A stretch of 64,000 bases of DNA from Stygiobacter sp. (GCA_006218045.1 VBWB01000020.1:1-64000); one strand, 5' to 3'. Shown: positions 33,390 to 42,210, counted from the first letter of the stretch. Numbers and translations: made by a program. Notes: generated by a model from the letters alone, not told the origin.

Positions 33390-35489
33390 ATGCGTCTCGA
33401 CTCTTCCCGCTCATTGCTGATCCGGCTGCTGATGCTGGCGGTGCTGGTGCTGGTGCCGCCCATGGTCATCGGTTCGTACCGCGCCTTGGATAATTTCAAA
33501 CGCGGCCTGGGTCCGGAAATGGATCTGAAGGCCGCCGCCATCGCCCGCGATCTGGTGGCGCAATTGGAGCGCGCCGTCGGCTTCGGCATTCCCGTCGACA
33601 AGCTGGTGGGGGTCGACGAGTTCTTCGCCCAGGTGTTGAGCGCCAATCCCGAGATCCGCTATCTGGGGATCACCGATGCCAAGGGCGACATCCTGTTTCT
33701 GCGCGGGGCGCTGTCCGAGCAATTGAACGACGCCTATCGTGGTCGTTCGGGCCGGGCATTGGATGATAGCGGACTGAAGGCGAACATCGCCGACTTCGTC
33801 GATCTGGCTTTGCCTGTGCATGTCCGTGACGTCCCGGTGGCCCAGGTCCATGTGGGCTTCGATCAGGATTATGTCGCCGCTCAGTTATTCGGTATTTTCT
33901 ACGATATCGCCGTCGTGTTGGTGGTGTCGCTGATCATCGCCTTCGAGGTTCTGCTGTTCGTGGTGGTGTTCAACGTCTCCGGCCCGATGAAACTGGTGGC
34001 CGAGGTGGTGGCCCACGCCCGGCGCGGCGACTTCACCCGGGTGCCGGGGATCACCTCGGCCGATGAGGTCGGGCATTTCGTCCGCATCTTCAACAGTGCC
34101 ATGCGTCAGGTCGATGGCGCCTATCGCGGCCTGATGGCTTATATCGATGAAGTGCGCAGCGGCCATTTCGACCGCGAGGTCGCCGGTCAGGTGAGCGAGA
34201 TCGCCGATCGGGTCCGTTTCCTGTTCCGCTTCCACCCCTCGGGGGCGCCGCTGGTTCTGCGCGAGAAGCTGTCGTCGGACGTGCGTCTGCCGCTGTTCCT
34301 GTTCATCTTCGCCGAGGAACTGAGCCGCGCCTTCATGCCGCTTTACGCCCAGGCCTTGCCGTCACCGGCGGGCTGGTTGCTGACGCCGGAACTGCTGATC
34401 GCGCTGCCCATCGCCGTGTTCATGGCCGGCATCGCCGTGGGCTCGTTGTGGGCGGGGGCGGTGACTGAACGCCTCGGCAGCCGCAAGGTGTTCCAGTTCG
34501 GCCTGGCCCCGGCGGTATTGGGCTGCGTCATGAGCGGCTTGGCTCATGGCGTCATCGAACTGAGCCTGTGGCGCGGCATCGCCGGACTGGGCTATGCCCT
34601 GGTGACGGTGGCCTGCCAAAGCTATATCTCGAAGACCACGGTGGACAGCAACCGCGCCACCGGACTGGGCAGCTATGTCGGCGCGGTGCTGACGGCGGCC
34701 ATCTGCGGCACCGTCGCCGGCGGTGTGCTGGCCGAGCGCATCGGCTTCGGCCCGACCTTTTTCGTCTCCACCGCGTTGATCCTGGTGTCGGGCTGGCTGC
34801 TCAGCCATCTGCTGGCGGTGGTCGATCATGGCGCCCCGGTGGCGGCGCCCGTCCCATCGGGGCGTCCGTTGCTGCGCATCTTCGCCAATTGGCGCTTCAC
34901 CGTCCTGGTGCTGTTCGCCGCCATTCCGGCCAAGATGGCGCTGACCGGCTATTTCTTCTTCCTGGTGCCGCTGACCTTGTGGAATTCGGATCATTCCCTG
35001 GCCGAACTGGCCCGCATCATGGTGCTTTATCCCCTGGTCATGCTGGCGGTGTCGTCGCAATCGACGCGGTTGGCCGACCAGATGGGCTGGCGTATCGGTC
35101 AGGTCGCCCTGGGCGGGTTGATCGGCGGCGCCGGTATTTTGTCCATGCTGGCTTTCGACGGGACGCTGCCTTTGGTCATCGGCATCGTCTGCCTGGGTGT
35201 TTCCCATGGCATGTCGGCATCGCCGCAATTGGCGGCCATTCCCGATATCTGCTGGATTGAATGCAATCGTCACGGGCGCACCCAGGTGTTGGCGCTGTTG
35301 CGCACGCTGGAACGGGTGGGCTCGGTGATCGGCCCGCTGCTGGCCGCGGCCTTCCTGCTGCACTGGGGGGTCAAGGGGGCGGTGATCGGTCTGGGGGCGG
35401 TGGTGCTGGCCATGGCGGCCATCTTCGCCATGGTCGCCGGCGCCTATGGCAGCGGCCCGCACCTGGAAACCGAGGAGGACGTCCCATGA
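33390..35489 (+). CDS. Sensor-HAMP-MFS transporter fusion protein
   Basis: 699 residues from the ATG at 33390 (GAGGGG upstream). Residues 1-27 are TM1. Residues 28-165 form a periplasmic sensor with RYLGITDAKGDILFLRGALS and VPVAQVHVGFDQDYVAAQLF. TM2 is about 172-197, and a HAMP-like segment follows (SGPMKLVAEVVAHARRGDFT, DEVGHFVRIFNSAMRQV). From about 300 to 690 there are some twelve hydrophobic helices of a major facilitator transporter (GIAVGSLWAGAVTERLGSRK is the loop 2-3 motif). A HAMP module fused directly to an MFS permease is unusual. Either sensing gates transport, or the permease part is itself a receptor. The next gene overlaps its stop by four bases. Confidence 0.8.
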   Translation: MRLDSSRSLLIRLLMLAVLVLVPPMVIGSYRALDNFKRGLGPEMDLKAAAIARDLVAQLERAVGFGIPVDKLVGVDEFFAQVLSANPEIRYLGITDAKGDILFLRGALSEQLNDAYRGRSGRALDDSGLKANIADFVDLALPVHVRDVPVAQVHVGFDQDYVAAQLFGIFYDIAVVLVVSLIIAFEVLLFVVVFNVSGPMKLVAEVVAHARRGDFTRVPGITSADEVGHFVRIFNSAMRQVDGAYRGLMAYIDEVRSGHFDREVAGQVSEIADRVRFLFRFHPSGAPLVLREKLSSDVRLPLFLFIFAEELSRAFMPLYAQALPSPAGWLLTPELLIALPIAVFMAGIAVGSLWAGAVTERLGSRKVFQFGLAPAVLGCVMSGLAHGVIELSLWRGIAGLGYALVTVACQSYISKTTVDSNRATGLGSYVGAVLTAAICGTVAGGVLAERIGFGPTFFVSTALILVSGWLLSHLLAVVDHGAPVAAPVPSGRPLLRIFANWRFTVLVLFAAIPAKMALTGYFFFLVPLTLWNSDHSLAELARIMVLYPLVMLAVSSQSTRLADQMGWRIGQVALGGLIGGAGILSMLAFDGTLPLVIGIVCLGVSHGMSASPQLAAIPDICWIECNRHGRTQVLALLRTLERVGSVIGPLLAAAFLLHWGVKGAVIGLGAVVLAMAAIFAMVAGAYGSGPHLETEEDVP

Positions 35490-36535
35490 TCATGCGCCGT
35501 CTGTTGCTGGGAGCCGTCCTGTCGGCCGTGTTGGTCCCGGCGGCGCTGGTTCCGGCGCCGGCTTGGGCCGAGAGTCCGGCCCGATCCCCGGCCAAGCCCT
35601 ATCGCATCTATATGGCGCTGTGGCGCGGCTGGGAAGATGCCGCCCAGGGCTTCAAGGATTATTTCACCAACCAGAACATTCCGGTCGAGCTGATCATCCG
35701 CGACGCCGGCCAGGACCGGGCCAAGCTGCCGGAATTCGTGGCCGAGGCCAAGCAATTGGGTGTCGATCTGGTGTTCACCTGGGGCACCACGGTGACGGTG
35801 GACATGTTGGGCACCTATGACAAGGTCGACCCGGCCAAGCACATCACCGACATTCCCGCCGTCTTCGCCATCGTGTCGCAGCCGGTGGGGGCCAAGGTGG
35901 TGCCCGATCTGGCGTCGTCGGGGCGTAATATCGCCGGCACCAGCTATCTGGTGCCCATGGATACCCAGGTCAATCTTCTGCAATCGTACCGCCCGGTGCG
36001 CAAGCTGGGGATGGTTTACAATCCCTTGGAAAAGAACTCGCTGGTGGCCGCCGACGAATTGCGCGAGCTGGGGCGCAAGAACGGCTATGAGCTGGCGGTG
36101 GCCCCGGTGGATGTGGTCGACGGCAAGCCGGTGGTGGAAAGCATCGCCCGCAAGGTGCGCGATCTCAAGCAGGATGGGGTGGATTTCCTCTATATCCCTC
36201 CCGACACCTTCCTGAACGTCAACCGTGATGTCCTGACCGGAGCCGCCCTGGCGGAAAAGATGCCCAGTTTCGCCGCCGCCGAGAACCCGGTGCTGTCGTC
36301 CAAGGCCATGTTCGGCGGGGTCTATCGTTATTACACCGTCGGCCAGCTGACCGCCTACAAGGCGGAACAGATCCTGGTCCATAAGAAGGCACCGGCGGAT
36401 CTGCCCATCGACCCGCCGCGGCGCCTGTCCATCATCATCAACATGCCGGTGGTGCGCGCGCTGGAATTCTATCCGCCCATGGGGCTGCTGAGCCTGGCGG
36501 AAGTGGTGGATAACGGCGCCGAGGTCCGGCAATGA
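35486..36535 (+). CDS. Periplasmic binding protein of the TrpX/ABC_sub_bind type
   Basis: 349 residues. The signal peptide is MIMRRLLLGAVLSAVLVPAA with cleavage at AWAES. The mature protein fits the ABC_sub_bind (PF04392-like) fold: RIYMALWRGWEDAAQGFKDY, GVDLVFTWGTTVTVDML, AVFAIVSQPVGAKVVPDL, NIAGTSYLVPMDTQVNLLQ, KLGMVYNPLEKNSLVAADEL, FLYIPPDTFLNVN. Known relatives bind tryptophan or other small ligands for ABC uptake, but no ABC permease or ATPase is encoded here. It more likely presents a ligand to the two membrane sensors of the operon. ATGA overlaps link it to the genes on both sides. Confidence 0.85.
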   Translation: MIMRRLLLGAVLSAVLVPAALVPAPAWAESPARSPAKPYRIYMALWRGWEDAAQGFKDYFTNQNIPVELIIRDAGQDRAKLPEFVAEAKQLGVDLVFTWGTTVTVDMLGTYDKVDPAKHITDIPAVFAIVSQPVGAKVVPDLASSGRNIAGTSYLVPMDTQVNLLQSYRPVRKLGMVYNPLEKNSLVAADELRELGRKNGYELAVAPVDVVDGKPVVESIARKVRDLKQDGVDFLYIPPDTFLNVNRDVLTGAALAEKMPSFAAAENPVLSSKAMFGGVYRYYTVGQLTAYKAEQILVHKKAPADLPIDPPRRLSIIINMPVVRALEFYPPMGLLSLAEVVDNGAEVRQ

Positions 36536-37440
36536 ACAAGGAGCACACGCCGTTGCGGATCGTCATCTGCACCAAGCGCGATCTGGCCGGGGCGCTGATT
36601 CTCAATCAGCTGTTGCCGCGTCTGGGCGGTGACACGGTCATGGTGCTGCTGTCGGACAAGACCCGCCCGGTGGAACAGGCGGTGCCGGAACTGGCCGAGA
36701 TGAAGTTCCTGGAACGCGATTTGCCCATGGATACGCTGTTCCCGCTGATCGACCGCCTCGACGATGATGGCGCGCCGGCGGAACTGGCCACCTTCGACGG
36801 GCTGGCACAGCGCTTCGGCGTCCCCATCCAGGTGGTCGGCGACATCAACGGTCCCGAGGGCGAGGACATGCTGCGCCGCTTCGCCCCCGACATCATGCTG
36901 TCGGCCCGGTTCTCGCTGATCTTCCGCCGCAATGTCTTCGACATTCCCCGTTTCGGCACCTACAACGTTCATCCCGGCGCCCTACCGCGCTATGCCGGCC
37001 TGTTCGCACCGTTCCGCTGCATGCTGGACGGCGACGATGCCATCGGCTGCACCTTGCACCGTGTCGATGACGGCATCGACACCGGACCGGTGGCGGGCAT
37101 CGGCTGGCTGCCCATCCAGGCCGAACGATCCTTGCTGTGGCACGTGGTCAACACCTATGGCGCCGGGCTGGACCTGTTCATGACCGTCCTCGAGGGGCTA
37201 CGCCAGGACCGCGCCCCTGAAGTGCTGGACCAGGACCGCTCGCTGCGGGTTTACGGCAGCCTGCCGGGGCGCGAGGCCTTCGACGCCTTCCGGGTCAAGG
37301 GGTTACGGCTGTACGACCCGCAGGAATACATGGATGTTCTGCGTCGTTTCATGCCGACGCGGAATGTTGCCCAATTACAGGCCATCGCCGGTGCCGCGGC
37401 TGAAAAGGTGGGGGCGTCATGCTGCTGCGCACACGCGTAA
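36532..37440 (+). CDS. Formyltransferase-fold protein
   Basis: 302 residues. The N-terminal part is a Rossmann-like half. The conserved formyl_transferase core reads RFAPDIMLSARFSLIFRRNV, FGTYNVHPGALPRYAGLFAP (His-Pro-Gly near 147-149) and CTLHRVDDGIDTGPVAG (catalytic Asp). These are the Asn/His/Asp catalytic elements of enzymes using 10-formyl-tetrahydrofolate, such as Fmt and sugar N-formyltransferases. The acceptor is unknown. The C-terminus ends in three consecutive Cys (GASCCCAHA). It overlaps the previous gene by four bases and the next by 22 bases, so it is a firm member of this signalling operon, which is unexpected for such an enzyme. Confidence 0.85.
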   Translation: MNKEHTPLRIVICTKRDLAGALILNQLLPRLGGDTVMVLLSDKTRPVEQAVPELAEMKFLERDLPMDTLFPLIDRLDDDGAPAELATFDGLAQRFGVPIQVVGDINGPEGEDMLRRFAPDIMLSARFSLIFRRNVFDIPRFGTYNVHPGALPRYAGLFAPFRCMLDGDDAIGCTLHRVDDGIDTGPVAGIGWLPIQAERSLLWHVVNTYGAGLDLFMTVLEGLRQDRAPEVLDQDRSLRVYGSLPGREAFDAFRVKGLRLYDPQEYMDVLRRFMPTRNVAQLQAIAGAAAEKVGASCCCAHA

Positions 37441-40340
37441 CACTGATCGTTTCCATCACCTATTCGTTGCTGGTCGCCGGACTGACCTTCGCCGGGCTGA
37501 AAAGCGAGGAACTGGCCGATGAGCGTTATGCCCAGGCGACGCTGAACGGTCAGGAAATCTTCTGGCGCAAGCTGGTGGAAAACACCGTCCAGCGGCTGGA
37601 AACCGATGCCCGCGGCATCGCGACCAACATGCCGATCGTCACCGCGGTGGACCACCGCGACCCGGCCCAGACCCTGGTCCATATGGCGCCGCTGGCCGAG
37701 GCTATGAAGGCGCGCGGCACCGTCAGCCGCCTGGAGATTCTGGACCGCGACGGCGAGCTTTTGTACAGCTCGCGCGGGTCGTTGCTGGAGCCGCCGATCC
37801 TGGATGCCGGCACCGTGCGGGCCATCGTCGACGGCAAGCGCCCGGTCCGCGGGGTGTTGCAGGATGCGTCGCGGACCTTCACCGCCACCTTGGCCTTCCC
37901 GTTGCAGATCGGCGGCGACGACGTGGCCGGCATCGCCGTTTTGGCCGCCGACATGCAGCCGCCCTTGACGGAGTTCAAGGCCTCCACCGGCTCCGACATC
38001 TTCCTGGTCGATCGCAACGGTCATCTGGCCCAAGGCACCAACGAAGACCTGTGGTCGGTGTTCAACGGCAAGATCAGCGTGCGCAAAAGCCGCCTGCTGA
38101 CCTGGGCCGATGGCCAGCAATATTATTCCGTCGTCGTCCTGCCGGTGCAGGACGGTTTCAACCGGGTCATCGGCGCCCTGGTCACCGCTCGGGACGTCTC
38201 GGAAACCCAGGCGCGCCAGCGGCTGATCCGGGTCGTCGCCATCGGCGCCGTCATCGGCTTCCTGGTGCTGGTTCTGGGCATCTTCTACGTCTATCTGCGC
38301 CGGTCGTTCCATCCGCTCGACGAGGCCATCGCCGTGTTGAACGCGCTGTCGCGCGGCGATACCTCGGTGACCTTGGAAGTCAGGAACGACAAGGACGAAA
38401 TCGGGCGCATCGCCGGCACTGTCGGTGTGTTCCGTGAAAACACCGTCAAGCTGGACCTGATGCAACAGCGGCGCGAACGTCAACGCCGCCGTCAGGAATT
38501 GTTCATCCGCCTGCAAATGCTGAAACTGTCGGAAATGCTGGAGGAAGAGGCCCGCGCCGCCATCCTCGCCGACATGAAGCAGATCGAGGCCATGGCCGAG
38601 CGCAAGGCCGGTTCCGCCGATGCCGCCGACAGCGGCAAGGGCGAGTTGGAAGTGTTGGGCGTGGCTTTCCAGACCATGTCCGATCGTATCCGTGAACAGC
38701 ATCTGTCGTTGGAAACCCTGATCGCCGAACGCACGCGCGAGGCCGAGGTCTTGCGGGAAGCCTTGCGCACCCGCGACCAGTTGAACGCGCTTCGGCAGGA
38801 ACTGGATTTCGCCCGCGAGCTGCAATTGTCGTCGCTGCCGCAGGTCTTCCCGCCCTTCCCCGACCGCGACGAATTCCAGATTCACGCCGCCATGGTCCCG
38901 GCCAAGGAAGTGGGGGGGGATTTCTACGATTTCTTCCTGCTCGATCACCATCATCTGGGCATCGTCATCGGCGACGCCTCGGGCAAGGGTGTGCCGGCGG
39001 CCATGTTCATCGCCATCGCCCGCTCGCTGATCAAGGCGGTGGCGCCGCTGTCGCGCTCGCCCGGCGAGTGCTTGGCCTTCGTCAATACCATGCTGTCGGC
39101 GGACAATCCGCAAACCCTGTTCGCCACCTGCTTCTACGCGGTGGTCGATACCCGCTCGGGCGAGGTGGCCTTCTGCAATGCCGGCCACCCGCCGCCCCTG
39201 ATCCTGCGCCAGGGCCAGGATGTGGAAGCCATCCGCGACGTCTCGGGGGTTGCCTTGGGCGTGATGGAGGATCTGGAATACGACACCGGCACCTTCACCA
39301 TCGCCCCCGACGACACCATCGTGCTTTATACCGACGGCGTCACCGAGGCCCAGGACGTGGCCGAAACCCTGTATGACGAGCCGAGACTGATCCAGACCCT
39401 GCGGGGATTGGGCGCCATCCACCCCGAACAGATCATCGCCACCGTGCAGCGGGCGGTGGAGGCCTTTGTCGGCGACGCGCCGCAATTCGACGACATCACC
39501 ATGCTGTCGCTGCGTTTCGATCGGGTCAGCGTTCACGATGGCGGTGTCGAGACCCAGCAACGCCGGCTGATGCTGACCGGTTTCCAGGGCAGCGGCGGCG
39601 AAGCGGTGCCCGAGCCGGCTCCGGCTCCAACGCCCCCGGCTGCTATCGCCGTTTCCGTTTCCGCCGAACGGGTGCCCGCCCCGGCTCCGGCGGCGAAGCG
39701 GCCCAGGATCGTGGTCCAGTCGGTTCCCGCTCCCGCACCGGCGCCGGTTCCCGCTCCCGCTGCTGCCAAGGTGCCGGTGATGGCGGTGTCCACGGCCAAG
39801 CTGATCAAGACCGAGGCGGCCAAGCCTCCGGCTACCCCGGAGGTCAATGGCGCCAGCGTTCCCAGGCGCCCCCGGGTGGTGGTGCAGCCGCCGAAGCCGA
39901 AGCCGGTGCCGCATACCCGGCTGGAAGTAACCATTGCCAACGATCTGGATGAACTGGCCCGTCTGGCCGGCCAGGTCGATGAGTTCGTCGAACGCAACAG
40001 CATGCCGGAACGAATTTCCTTCAATCTGAACCTGTGTTTGGACGAGCTGATCACCAACATCGTCTCTTATGGCTACGAAGATGGCCACCACCACGATATC
40101 CACGTTAAATTCGCGCTGGACAATGGTCGCCTGATCACCGAAATCATCGACGACGGCAGAGAGTACAATCCCTTTACCGACACCCCGGAACCCGATCTGG
40201 ACCTGGATGTGGACGACCGTCCCATCGGCGGATTGGGGGTGTTCCTGGTCAGGGAATTCATGGACCGCACCGATTACCGCCGCGAAGGCGGCAGAAATAT
40301 CGTGACGCTGGAAAAGAACGTCACCGAACAGGAGAGTTAA
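37419..40340 (+). CDS. RsbU-RsbW fusion: membrane sensor, HAMP, SpoIIE phosphatase, HATPase
   Basis: 973 residues. TM1 is residues 5-25. A large periplasmic sensor runs to about 265 (SRLEILDRDGELLYSSRG, TGSDIFLVDRNGHLAQG). TM2 is about 271-291. HAMP is about 292-345 (DEAIAVLNALSRGDTSVTLE). A coiled coil leads to the PP2C/SpoIIE phosphatase at about 460-705 (ARELQLSSLPQVFPPF, KEVGGDFYDFFLL, VIGDASGKGVPAAMF, VLYTDGVTEAQD), with the metal-binding Asp residues present. A Pro/Ala linker (about 710-830) joins it to an RsbW-type HATPase with NLCLDELITNIVSYG and GGLGVFLVREFMD. One chain thus holds both the phosphatase and the kinase/anti-sigma domain for the STAS protein encoded five bases downstream. 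Confidence 0.93.
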   Translation: MLLRTRVTLIVSITYSLLVAGLTFAGLKSEELADERYAQATLNGQEIFWRKLVENTVQRLETDARGIATNMPIVTAVDHRDPAQTLVHMAPLAEAMKARGTVSRLEILDRDGELLYSSRGSLLEPPILDAGTVRAIVDGKRPVRGVLQDASRTFTATLAFPLQIGGDDVAGIAVLAADMQPPLTEFKASTGSDIFLVDRNGHLAQGTNEDLWSVFNGKISVRKSRLLTWADGQQYYSVVVLPVQDGFNRVIGALVTARDVSETQARQRLIRVVAIGAVIGFLVLVLGIFYVYLRRSFHPLDEAIAVLNALSRGDTSVTLEVRNDKDEIGRIAGTVGVFRENTVKLDLMQQRRERQRRRQELFIRLQMLKLSEMLEEEARAAILADMKQIEAMAERKAGSADAADSGKGELEVLGVAFQTMSDRIREQHLSLETLIAERTREAEVLREALRTRDQLNALRQELDFARELQLSSLPQVFPPFPDRDEFQIHAAMVPAKEVGGDFYDFFLLDHHHLGIVIGDASGKGVPAAMFIAIARSLIKAVAPLSRSPGECLAFVNTMLSADNPQTLFATCFYAVVDTRSGEVAFCNAGHPPPLILRQGQDVEAIRDVSGVALGVMEDLEYDTGTFTIAPDDTIVLYTDGVTEAQDVAETLYDEPRLIQTLRGLGAIHPEQIIATVQRAVEAFVGDAPQFDDITMLSLRFDRVSVHDGGVETQQRRLMLTGFQGSGGEAVPEPAPAPTPPAAIAVSVSAERVPAPAPAAKRPRIVVQSVPAPAPAPVPAPAAAKVPVMAVSTAKLIKTEAAKPPATPEVNGASVPRRPRVVVQPPKPKPVPHTRLEVTIANDLDELARLAGQVDEFVERNSMPERISFNLNLCLDELITNIVSYGYEDGHHHDIHVKFALDNGRLITEIIDDGREYNPFTDTPEPDLDLDVDDRPIGGLGVFLVREFMDRTDYRREGGRNIVTLEKNVTEQES

Positions 40341-40344
40341 GGAA

Positions 40345-40671
40345 ATGGAGATTCGGGAAGACCAAGCTGATGGCGCGATGGTTCTGGTTCCTGTCGCCCG
40401 CGTCGACAGTGCCACCGCCAAGGCTTTCGAGGTCCGGGTTCTCGCCGCCGTCAATTCCGGCGCGGCCAAGATCGTCATCGATTTCGCCGAACTTGACTAT
40501 ATTTCCAGCGCCGGTCTGCGCGTTGTCCTGGTGGGGGCCAAGATGACCCGTGCCCCACGTAAATTCGCCCTGTGCGGCATGAAGCCGCATATCCGCGAAA
40601 TCTTCGACGTGTCCGGCTTTGCCCGCATCCTGACCATTCTGCCCGATCGCACCACCGCCTTGTCGGCATAG
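40345..40671 (+). CDS. STAS-domain anti-anti-sigma factor (RsbV type)
   Basis: 108 residues starting five bases after the RsbU-RsbW fusion, with GGAGAGTTAAGG before it. VPVARVDSATAKAFEVRVLA opens the fold, and FAELDYISSAGLRVVLVGAK carries the conserved Ser that is the phosphorylation site in RsbV/SpoIIAA. CGMKPHIREIFDVSGFARIL closes it. It is the expected substrate of the phosphatase and kinase domains of the preceding protein. No sigma factor is encoded nearby, so the final output target is unknown. Confidence 0.94.
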   Translation: MEIREDQADGAMVLVPVARVDSATAKAFEVRVLAAVNSGAAKIVIDFAELDYISSAGLRVVLVGAKMTRAPRKFALCGMKPHIREIFDVSGFARILTILPDRTTALSA

Positions 40672-40778
40672 AAGCCATCGTCGTGCCCGGCTAGAACCAA
40701 AGGATAGGCTCTGGTACACTCTAAAGGTTCGCCGTCGAGTCCCCCCTGGGACTCGACGGGCAACAACGGGAGGATGCC

Positions 40779-41012
40779 ATGGCCGATCCCTTCAAAGGTT
40801 TCACCGAATTCCAGGCAGCCTGGCTGAAAGCGTGGTCCCATTCGGCGCGCAACATGACCACCATGCTGACCCACATGCTGGATATGCAGCAGAAATTTCT
40901 GAGCCACGCGGCCAAGTATCATCGCGATCATATTGAGATCGCCACCGGTGCGTCGCTGACCGACAAATACGGCAAGCGCGCCCACGATATCGACCCCGAG
41001 CGGGACGTCTAG
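40779..41012 (+). CDS. Small helical protein of unknown function
   Basis: 77 residues with GGGAGG seven to eight bases ahead of the ATG. The sequence ([40 protein letters not shown]) is helical and amphipathic and looks loosely like the start of phasin-type proteins, but it is far too short for one. It lies between the STAS gene and an MCP-type gene that starts four bases after its stop, so it is probably translated with the latter. Confidence 0.6.
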   Translation: MADPFKGFTEFQAAWLKAWSHSARNMTTMLTHMLDMQQKFLSHAAKYHRDHIEIATGASLTDKYGKRAHDIDPERDV

Positions 41013-41016
41013 GTCC

Positions 41017-41901
41017 ATGGACGATGTGGGCCATGGTGATGACGGCAGCCGCCTTGCCGCAGCGGTCGCAGCGGACGAGCTGCGCCAACTGGCGCAACTC
41101 ATCGGAAGTAGCAGCGCCGACCTGACGGCCCGGTTCTTTGATCTTGCCCGCTCGACCCAGGGGCAGACCGCCTGCGTACGCGAGGTTCTGGATATTGCCG
41201 GAATCGTCCATGCTCAGGCCGGCGGCACCGACTTTTCCGCCGTCATCAACCATCTGGGCGGCACCTTGGGTGAATTCGTCCGCGAGGTGCTGCACCTGTC
41301 CAAGCAGGCGGTCTGCATGGTTCGGGCCATCGACGTCATCTTGGAAGATTTGTCGCGGCTACAGCATTCGGTGGAAGGTATCGACCGTATCACCGCCAAG
41401 ACCAATCTGCTGGCGCTTAACGCCCGCATCGAGGCCGAGCGGGCGGGCGAGGCCGGGCGGTCATTCGGTGTCGTCGCCGGCGAGGTACGTGACCTGTCGC
41501 GCGCCACCTCGGACTTGGCTGCCGGCATCAAGCAGGAAATCCACGCTATCAGTGAAGCCTTGAAAAACGGCCACGCCACCTTGGCCGAAGTGGCCTCCAT
41601 GGATATGACGCAGCAGATCGACGCCAAGGAAGAGGTGGAGCAGACCTTGGTCTTGCTGAAGGAGCGCGACCAGAGATTGACAGCGGCCGCCCACGCCAGC
41701 ATGGAGAATGCGAAAGCTATCGAGCAGGCGGTGTCGGCCATCGTCACCCATATGCAGTTCGAGGATCGCACCCATCAGCGGATTGACCGGGTGGCCCAGG
41801 CTTTGGACGCATTCCACCTGGGAGGGGCGTTGGCGCTGTCCCCCAGCACGCTGGCGGGGGCCGTCAAGGCGGAGGCGGATGCCGACGTGACCATGTTCTG
41901 A
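41017..41901 (+). CDS. Soluble methyl-accepting chemotaxis-type signalling protein
   Basis: 294 residues with no membrane segment. The centre has the MCP hairpin tip [20 protein letters not shown] followed by [17 protein letters not shown], the region that binds CheW and CheA. Flanking helices are long and coiled. The C-terminal part ([20 protein letters not shown]) resembles that of short chemoreceptor-like proteins found with other signalling genes. It lacks a recognisable sensor domain, so it must receive its signal from a partner, perhaps the small protein upstream. The hairpin legs are much shorter than in full chemoreceptors. Confidence 0.8.
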   Translation: MDDVGHGDDGSRLAAAVAADELRQLAQLIGSSSADLTARFFDLARSTQGQTACVREVLDIAGIVHAQAGGTDFSAVINHLGGTLGEFVREVLHLSKQAVCMVRAIDVILEDLSRLQHSVEGIDRITAKTNLLALNARIEAERAGEAGRSFGVVAGEVRDLSRATSDLAAGIKQEIHAISEALKNGHATLAEVASMDMTQQIDAKEEVEQTLVLLKERDQRLTAAAHASMENAKAIEQAVSAIVTHMQFEDRTHQRIDRVAQALDAFHLGGALALSPSTLAGAVKAEADADVTMF

Positions 41902-42054
41902 TGTCAGATGATCCCGCTCCGGGTGTTTCAGCATCGGATGACGGAAGATCCGGTCTGGCCGGTGGTTGTGAAAAGTCCGTCTCTGCACTCGCCGTGCATT
42001 CTCCTGTCGACTTTTCATCCTGGCCGAGGGAGTCGTCGCCCGGGATGTCAAACA

Positions 42055-42082
42055 AAAAGGCCGGCGATCCGCCGGCCTTTTC
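42055..42082. terminator. Bidirectional Rho-independent terminator
   Basis: The stem AAAAGGCCGGC-GATCC-GCCGGCCTTTT lies about 150 bases after the MCP-type gene and 24 bases after the small minus-strand gene at 42106. Its A/T flanks on both sides let it serve both. Confidence 0.88.
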
Positions 42083-42105
42083 TGATGGCGGGAACCGCCC
42101 GCATC

Positions 42106-42210
42106 CTAACGCTTCATCTTGGTCAGTACGAAATACAGCAGCCCGCCGGTGACGACCAGGATGCTGATCAGAAAGCCCAAGGCGATGATGGCTTCGTTGT
42201 CCAAGACCAT
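42106..42210 (-). CDS. 34-residue single-span membrane protein
   Basis: The ATG at 42208-42210 follows AGGGGG with good spacing. The protein is 34 residues: a short acidic start (MVLDNEA), one hydrophobic helix (IIALGFLISILVVTGGLLYF) and a basic end (VLTKMKR), which predicts N-out, C-in topology. It has its own downstream terminator. Small single-span proteins like this often regulate a larger membrane complex. No family was recognised, but the layout argues for a real gene. Confidence 0.6.
   Translation of the reverse strand: MVLDNEAIIALGFLISILVVTGGLLYFVLTKMKR

Noticed and set aside
37251-40478. A 1075-codon open frame opposite the RsbU-RsbW fusion
   Set aside because: The sense strand encodes a complete multi-domain protein with catalytic motifs. 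The antisense product is His/Gln/Gly-rich with no recognisable domain.
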